Positions 59,339-64,000 of a DNA stretch of 64,000 bases are shown here, piece after piece. This DNA is from Gammaproteobacteria bacterium UBA5109 (GTDB lineage: Bacteria > Pseudomonadota > Gammaproteobacteria > Pseudomonadales > Pseudohongiellaceae). The notes beneath the pieces were generated by a model. It did no database searches. It saw only the letters and a list, made by a program, of their open reading frames with translations, and was not told the DNA's origin. The number at the start of each line of letters is the position of its first letter. The first letter of the stretch is position 1. The DNA lies in the NCBI GenBank assembly GCA_002414385.1, contig DHZH01000001.1, positions 124,431 to 188,430 on the forward strand, in the 5' to 3' direction. The position numbers and the translations under genes are program-made.

Positions 59339-60787
59339 TTGCAGGCGGATAAAACAATCTACTGGTATGACCTTGAAACATTTGGCAGCGACCCAAGGCT
59401 AGACCGGGCCTGTCAGTTTGCCGGAGTACGGACAGATACAGAACTTAATATTATTGACGACCCTTCGGTCATTTATTGCCGTCCCTCATCCGATATACTT
59501 CCGGACCCGGAAGCCTGCCTGATAACCGGTATTACACCGGACAAAGCAATGGCAGAAGGCCTCTCTGAAGCAGAATTTGCAACAAAAATTCATGCTGAGT
59601 TTTCTGATGCGCAGACCTGTGTTGCCGGGTATAACAATATACGTTTTGATGATGAAATAACCCGGCGCCTGTTCTATCGCTGCCTTTTCGATCCTTATGA
59701 AAGGGAGTGGAAAAACGGCAATTCACGCTGGGATATTATTGATCTGGTCAGAATGACCTATGCCCTGAGACCTGAGGGAATAAACTGGCCAAAACGTGAA
59801 GACGGCTCTCCGAGTTTTAGGCTTGAGGCGCTCACTGCGGCAAACAATATCAGTCATGAAGACGCACATGATGCCCTGTCTGATGTCTATGCCACGATTG
59901 GCATGGCTAAACTCATAAGGGAAAAACAACCACGCCTGTATCAGTATTATTTTGATCTGCGTTTTAAAAATAACGTACTGGCGATGGTCAATCTGGCACA
60001 GCCAAGTCCGCTGGTACATGTTTCTTCACGCTATCCGGCCAGTCGTGCCTGCCTGGCCATTGTATTACCCCTTATTGCAGACCCTTCAAATCCGAATGCC
60101 TGTATTGTTTATGATCTGAGTCAGAACCCGGCCAGCTGGATAGACGATAGCGCCGAGGCCATTAAAGAGCGTCTGTTCAGTCGTACCGAAGACCTGCCTG
60201 AAGGGCTTGAGCGGGTTGCCCTGAAGACTCTGCACTATAACCGCTGCCCCGCGCTGGCGCCGCTATCAGTTCTCTCGGATGAAGTATTACAGCGTTTGGA
60301 TATAAACATGCAGCTTGTTAATGAACATCGTGAGCGACTTGTTCTTGATTCGGCACTGAAACAGAAACTTGAGGAAGTTTTCAAGCCTGATTTTGAGCAA
60401 GAAAGTGACCCGGACCTGATGCTGTATTCCGGCGGTTTTTTTGATGGCCATGACCGGAACCAGATGAATCGTGTGCAAAAACTGAACGCGGATGAACTTG
60501 CTGAAATGCAGTTTGATTTTCATGACAAACGATTGCCGGAACTCCTGTTTCGTTATCGGTGCCGGAACTATCCGCAAACACTGAGTCAGGAAGAACAGAC
60601 TCGCTGGATCAGGCATTGCCGGGAAAAACTGAGCTCGGTTTCAGAAGACAGGTTGAATATTACTTCACTTAAACAGAAAATTGCCCGGCTCCGGGCATCG
60701 GCCACACAGCAACAGGGGGTTCTGTTGGATGATTTAAACCAGTATATTGAGCGGCTGTGCACTGAACTGGGAATTACGCAGCCTTGA
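59339..60787 (+). CDS. sbcB: Exodeoxyribonuclease I
   Basis: The 482-residue DEDD exonuclease starts at TTG with a good GGGAGG site. Motifs: YWYDLETFG (Exo I, Asp-Glu), GYNNIRFDDEIT (Exo II) and HDALSDVYATIGMAKL (Exo III). The C-terminal helical domain is normal. It degrades single-stranded DNA 3' to 5' and acts in repair. The transporter start overlaps its stop. Confidence 0.95.
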   Translation: MQADKTIYWYDLETFGSDPRLDRACQFAGVRTDTELNIIDDPSVIYCRPSSDILPDPEACLITGITPDKAMAEGLSEAEFATKIHAEFSDAQTCVAGYNNIRFDDEITRRLFYRCLFDPYEREWKNGNSRWDIIDLVRMTYALRPEGINWPKREDGSPSFRLEALTAANNISHEDAHDALSDVYATIGMAKLIREKQPRLYQYYFDLRFKNNVLAMVNLAQPSPLVHVSSRYPASRACLAIVLPLIADPSNPNACIVYDLSQNPASWIDDSAEAIKERLFSRTEDLPEGLERVALKTLHYNRCPALAPLSVLSDEVLQRLDINMQLVNEHRERLVLDSALKQKLEEVFKPDFEQESDPDLMLYSGGFFDGHDRNQMNRVQKLNADELAEMQFDFHDKRLPELLFRYRCRNYPQTLSQEEQTRWIRHCREKLSSVSEDRLNITSLKQKIARLRASATQQQGVLLDDLNQYIERLCTELGITQP

Positions 60788-62013
60788 AACTCAGGGAAGT
60801 CTATCACATCGTCGGGCCGGGAATGGTGGTGGCAGCCACCGGACTGGGGGGTGGTGATATCGTCGCAGCCTCTGCAGCCGGGGCCAATTATGGTCCAACT
60901 TTATTGTGGGCAGTAATTGTTGGCAGTGTTCTGAAATTCTGTCTCACCGAAGGTATCGGACGCTGGCAACTGGTCACCGGCAGGACCTTGCTTGAGGGCT
61001 GGATTGATGACATGCCCAAAATAATCCCGATCTATTTTGGTCTTTATCTGCTGGTATGGACCTTCATGGTAGCTGCAGCGATGATGAGCACCTCCGGGCT
61101 GGTCGCCTATGCCTTTTTTCCTTTTCTGTCAGTCGCGCAATGGGCTGCAATTCAGGGCGTCCTCGCTTTTATCCTGGTCTGGAACGGTGGTTATTTCCTC
61201 CTGGAAAACCTGATGAAAATATTCATCGGCATGATGTTCGTCTGTATCCTGTTCTGCGCCTTCATGGTCATGCCGCCAGTCACTGAAGTCCTGGTTGGTA
61301 TTTTCACGCCTCGATTACCGGATGGCAGTATGGTATTTGTGTTCGGCGTCATCGGTGGGGTCGGTGGCAGTGCAACAATTCTGAGTTATTCCTACTGGAT
61401 GAAGGAGGCAGGCTGGACCAATACCGGAAACATGAAAGCCATGCGTATTGACCTTGCCACTGCCTATATCCTGACGGGGCTTTTCGGGCTGGCCATCATG
61501 CTGGTGGCTGCCGGCGTCAATGTAGAAGATGTCTCGGGTACCGGAATAGCCCTGGCAATTGCCGAGCAACTGGTGCCGGTTCTGGGCGAAACAGGGAAAT
61601 GGATTTTTCTGATTGGTTTCTGGGGGGCGGCAATAAGTTCACTGATCGGTGTCTGGCATGGCGTCCCCTATATGTTTGCCAATTTTTACTATCATCTGAA
61701 AGATAAAAAGAATCTGCTTGAATCTCCGAAAAGCATCAGTAAAACGCCTGCTTACCGGGGGTACCTGATTTACCTGTGTTTCCTGCCGATGTTGTTGTTG
61801 ACCTGGGGAAGACCAATCTGGGTCGTCATTCTTTATGCTGTTATTGGGGCTTTTTTCATGCCGCTGGTCGCCGGATTATTGCTGTATATGAACAGCTCCA
61901 AAACCTGGCTGGGTAAATACGTGAATAGCTGGCTGACCAAAGCCTTGTTGCTGATATGCCTGCTTTTATTCAGCTTTCTGTTATTTGTTGAGATACGCGA
62001 GCAGTTTTTTTAG
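60784..62013 (+). CDS. Atypical Nramp-related transporter
   Basis: The 409-residue protein has 11 or so transmembrane segments and the Nramp layout (start TTG, overlapping the previous stop by four bases). The first-helix metal motif DPGN of true Nramps is replaced by GLGGGD (GPGMVVAATGLGGGDIVAASAAGA), and the sixth-helix MPH motif by SATILSYSYWMKEAG. So it is not a normal manganese/iron importer; it may be Mg2+- or other substrate-specific, as in other Nramp-related clades. The role is not established. Confidence 0.8.
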   Translation: MKLREVYHIVGPGMVVAATGLGGGDIVAASAAGANYGPTLLWAVIVGSVLKFCLTEGIGRWQLVTGRTLLEGWIDDMPKIIPIYFGLYLLVWTFMVAAAMMSTSGLVAYAFFPFLSVAQWAAIQGVLAFILVWNGGYFLLENLMKIFIGMMFVCILFCAFMVMPPVTEVLVGIFTPRLPDGSMVFVFGVIGGVGGSATILSYSYWMKEAGWTNTGNMKAMRIDLATAYILTGLFGLAIMLVAAGVNVEDVSGTGIALAIAEQLVPVLGETGKWIFLIGFWGAAISSLIGVWHGVPYMFANFYYHLKDKKNLLESPKSISKTPAYRGYLIYLCFLPMLLLTWGRPIWVVILYAVIGAFFMPLVAGLLLYMNSSKTWLGKYVNSWLTKALLLICLLLFSFLLFVEIREQFF

Positions 62014-62034
62014 TCAATCCCAGGTAACGCAAAA

Positions 62035-62060
62035 AAGCCCGATATATACGCAGGCTTGTT
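62035..62060 (+). terminator. Possible terminator after the transporter
   Basis: AAGCC and GGCTT form a 5-bp stem around an AT-rich loop and are followed by GTTTTCCC. Weak. Confidence 0.3.
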
Positions 62061-62121
62061 TTCCCTTTCAGCCGTCAGTGCTTTAAAATGCATCTGAATC
62101 TCCGATTGGAATGAATCATTA

Positions 62122-63273
62122 ATGCAAGATTTCGAAGATATCAGGCCTTACCAGGATCATGAGGTAAGACCGGTTGTCGACTCCCTGCTGCAAGATCCTG
62201 AATTCAGTGCCGCAATAGCACGATTTCGATACCCGCGCTGGTATTCCTGGTTTCCCGGAATAGTCGGCAAAATAGTCCAGCAATATCTGAAACGTGAAAC
62301 TTCACATGTTAAAACCATTCATGATGTTCAGATCATAATTGAACATTATCTGGATAAACTGATTGAAGCGACGACGACCAGCCTGACGCATGACGGCCTC
62401 GATAAACTTGATCCCGAAAGCTCCTATCTGTTTATCAGTAATCACCGGGATATCACCATGGACCCGGCACTGGTCAATTACATGCTCTATCATGAAGGGT
62501 TTTCCACCCTGCAGATTGCCATTGGGGATAATCTTTTAAAGCGACCCTTTCTGTCAGACCTGATGCGGCTGAATAAAAGCTTTCTGGTTAAGCGCGGTGT
62601 TCAGGGCAGGGAAAAACTGAAGGCAAGTAAACAACTGTCTGCCTATATCCAATACTGCATTGAGCAGGGTGAGAATGTCTGGATTGCCCAGCGAGAAGGG
62701 CGGGCAAAGAATGGCATCGATCGTACAGAATCAGCCATCATCAAAATGCTGCATCTGGCCGAGCGGGTAAAAAATAACAGTCGCAGCCTGGCACAAACGA
62801 TCAATGCCCTGAATGTTGTTCCAGTTGCAATTTCCTATGGACTGGACCCCTGTGATGAATTCAAGGCTGAAGAGTTACATGCCATTGATACAGTCGGAAA
62901 GTTTGAAAAAAATGAAAACTCCGATATACAAAGTATATTGGCCGGCATGCTTGGTGATAAGGGAGATATTCATGTGGCATTCGGGGAAAGACTGCAACTG
63001 GATAATGAAGTGACTGAAGAGGAAGTTGCCGCCTTGATTGATTTACAGATTAGTAAAAACTACCGATTGCATCCGGCCAATTTTTTTGCCTTTCTGGAAT
63101 TAAAACCGGATCAGCAACACAGGTATCAACTGACCGAGATGTTCAATCTGAGTGAGCAGGAACTTGCACGACAAAAACAATCCTTCCAGTCCCGACTGGC
63201 TGCCATGCCGGCCAGGTTGAGACCCTATGTACTGGGAATGTATGCCAACCCGGTTATTGCAAAAAACAATTAA
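62122..63273 (+). CDS. PlsC-like acyltransferase
   Basis: The 383-residue protein has a glycerol-phosphate acyltransferase-type site: ISNHRDITMDPAL, with the His and Asp one residue further apart than in classical NHxxxxD, and the later REGRAKNG (EGxR). The first 100 residues are helical. It probably transfers fatty acids to lysophospholipid or a similar acceptor. It follows the transporter by about 108 bp. Confidence 0.82.
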   Translation: MQDFEDIRPYQDHEVRPVVDSLLQDPEFSAAIARFRYPRWYSWFPGIVGKIVQQYLKRETSHVKTIHDVQIIIEHYLDKLIEATTTSLTHDGLDKLDPESSYLFISNHRDITMDPALVNYMLYHEGFSTLQIAIGDNLLKRPFLSDLMRLNKSFLVKRGVQGREKLKASKQLSAYIQYCIEQGENVWIAQREGRAKNGIDRTESAIIKMLHLAERVKNNSRSLAQTINALNVVPVAISYGLDPCDEFKAEELHAIDTVGKFEKNENSDIQSILAGMLGDKGDIHVAFGERLQLDNEVTEEEVAALIDLQISKNYRLHPANFFAFLELKPDQQHRYQLTEMFNLSEQELARQKQSFQSRLAAMPARLRPYVLGMYANPVIAKNN

Positions 63274-63296
63274 CTGCCAGCCTGAATTGAATTTCT

Positions 63297-64000
63297 ATGT
63301 TGTCTGATCAGGTAAAACAGGACATACAGTCATATTACTCGCAATATCTGCAAAACAGGAACCTGCAGGCACGTTTCGGGCAGAAGCTGATGATTGCTGA
63401 AATTGCCAGGACCCTGGGAAAACTGGAGCTGGATGATGATGGTAAACGTACGAATGAGTTTGCCCCTGTCTGTGTCGTAGAAGCCGGTACCGGTACCGGT
63501 AAAACCATCGCCTATCTTATTGCAGCTTTGCCTGTTGCCAGAGCCCTGGGCAAACAGCTTGTCGTTGCCACGGCAACCGTGGCCTTGCAGGAACAACTGA
63601 TGCAGAAGGATATTCCTGAATTACAGGCCAATACCGATCTGCACTTCACAAGCGCACTGGCAAAAGGCAGAGGGCGTTATCTCTGTCTGTCGCGGCTGGA
63701 TAATGTGTTACGCGAAAATGCCAGCCAGACTGCCATGCAGGATTTGTATGGCCTGGAGCTGGAAGACAGTACTGATCTTGATCTTAAGCTTTATCAGAAC
63801 ATGCAAAAAGCCCTGGAAGACAAGGACTGGCAGGGCGAACGGGACGACTGGCCTCAGGTTCTGGAAAACAAACAGTGGCGAGCAGTTTCCGTGGAGCATG
63901 GCCAGTGTTCCGGCAGTCGCTGCTCGAATTTCAGAAGCTGCTATTTTTTTCGTAGTCGTCAGCGCATACAGGAAAGTGAATGCATTATCGCCAACCAGGA
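63297..64000 (+). CDS. dinG: ATP-dependent helicase DinG, 3' end outside window
   Basis: The open frame from ATG 63297 continues to the window edge (about 234 residues). Motif I (Walker A) EAGTGTGKT and motif Ia VVATATVALQEQL are present. Four cysteines for an iron-sulfur cluster follow (RYLCLSRL, then EHGQCSGSRCSNFRSCYFF). DinG unwinds R-loops and damaged DNA. The gene lies 23 bases after the acyltransferase stop. Confidence 0.93.
   Translation, partial: MLSDQVKQDIQSYYSQYLQNRNLQARFGQKLMIAEIARTLGKLELDDDGKRTNEFAPVCVVEAGTGTGKTIAYLIAALPVARALGKQLVVATATVALQEQLMQKDIPELQANTDLHFTSALAKGRGRYLCLSRLDNVLRENASQTAMQDLYGLELEDSTDLDLKLYQNMQKALEDKDWQGERDDWPQVLENKQWRAVSVEHGQCSGSRCSNFRSCYFFRSRQRIQESECIIANQ

Overview
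The window looks like chromosomal DNA of a free-living, probably marine or aquatic, gammaproteobacterium of moderate GC. The housekeeping genes (greB, dinB, rimI next to a HolD-like gene, hisC, prfC, pilU, pyrB, sbcB, dinG, a tesA/ybbA/ybbP-type cluster, class I fumarase, a FabY-like ketoacyl synthase) are all of gammaproteobacterial type. I cannot fix the genus; a Cellvibrionales- or Pseudohongiella-like lineage would fit but is inference.

Layout. 1-5.1 kb: exported DUF6152-like protein (cut by the window edge), exported alpha/beta hydrolase, HTH repressor divergent from an unknown protein, coiled-coil membrane protein and DUF938 methyltransferase. 5.1-15.3 kb: DUF5916 outer-membrane protein, ETHE1-like persulfide dioxygenase, Dps, a hicB remnant, a MerR regulator with a mer-like operator facing a glutaredoxin-MauE fusion, an MBL hydrolase next to a class D beta-lactamase lipoprotein, a TMEM175-like channel, a lipase-like hydrolase, DUF427, tRNA-Leu. 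15.5-20.3 kb: ABC permease/ATPase, TesA-type esterase, exported MBL hydrolase. 20.7-26.0 kb: PadR regulator, RND adaptor, RND pump and a lone receiver domain in one operon.

26.0-35.4 kb is the most interesting block, all on the minus strand. A chaperone-usher fimbrial operon (pilin, minor subunit, small exported protein, chaperone, usher) lies directly downstream of a histidine kinase, a LuxO-like sigma-54 activator and a LuxU-like HPt protein. The pilin gene has a sigma-54-type promoter, preceded by two 25-bp repeats three helical turns apart that contain LuxO-like dyads. The usher has an extra N-terminal NTF2-like domain, and a terminator-like hairpin separates the pilin from the rest of the operon.

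36.3-38.6 kb is a complete IS1595-type element of 2327 bp with terminal inverted repeats and an 8-bp target duplication (eight T). It inserted in the U-tract of a terminator. It carries a transposase, a DUF3800 gene, three tiny genes and a nested, probably structured RNA. 38.7-64.0 kb is ordinary core genome: fumarase, nitroreductase, FabY-like synthase, VanY-type peptidase, HPF, GlxA-type regulator, greB, dinB, holD-like, rimI, hisC, GspE/PilB-type ATPase, prfC, aldolase-like protein, pilU, pyrB, TetR regulator, sbcB, an atypical Nramp-like transporter, a PlsC-like acyltransferase and the start of dinG. Three copies of a short palindrome related to REP hairpins are scattered over the first 16 kb. 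No CRISPR array or prophage was seen.
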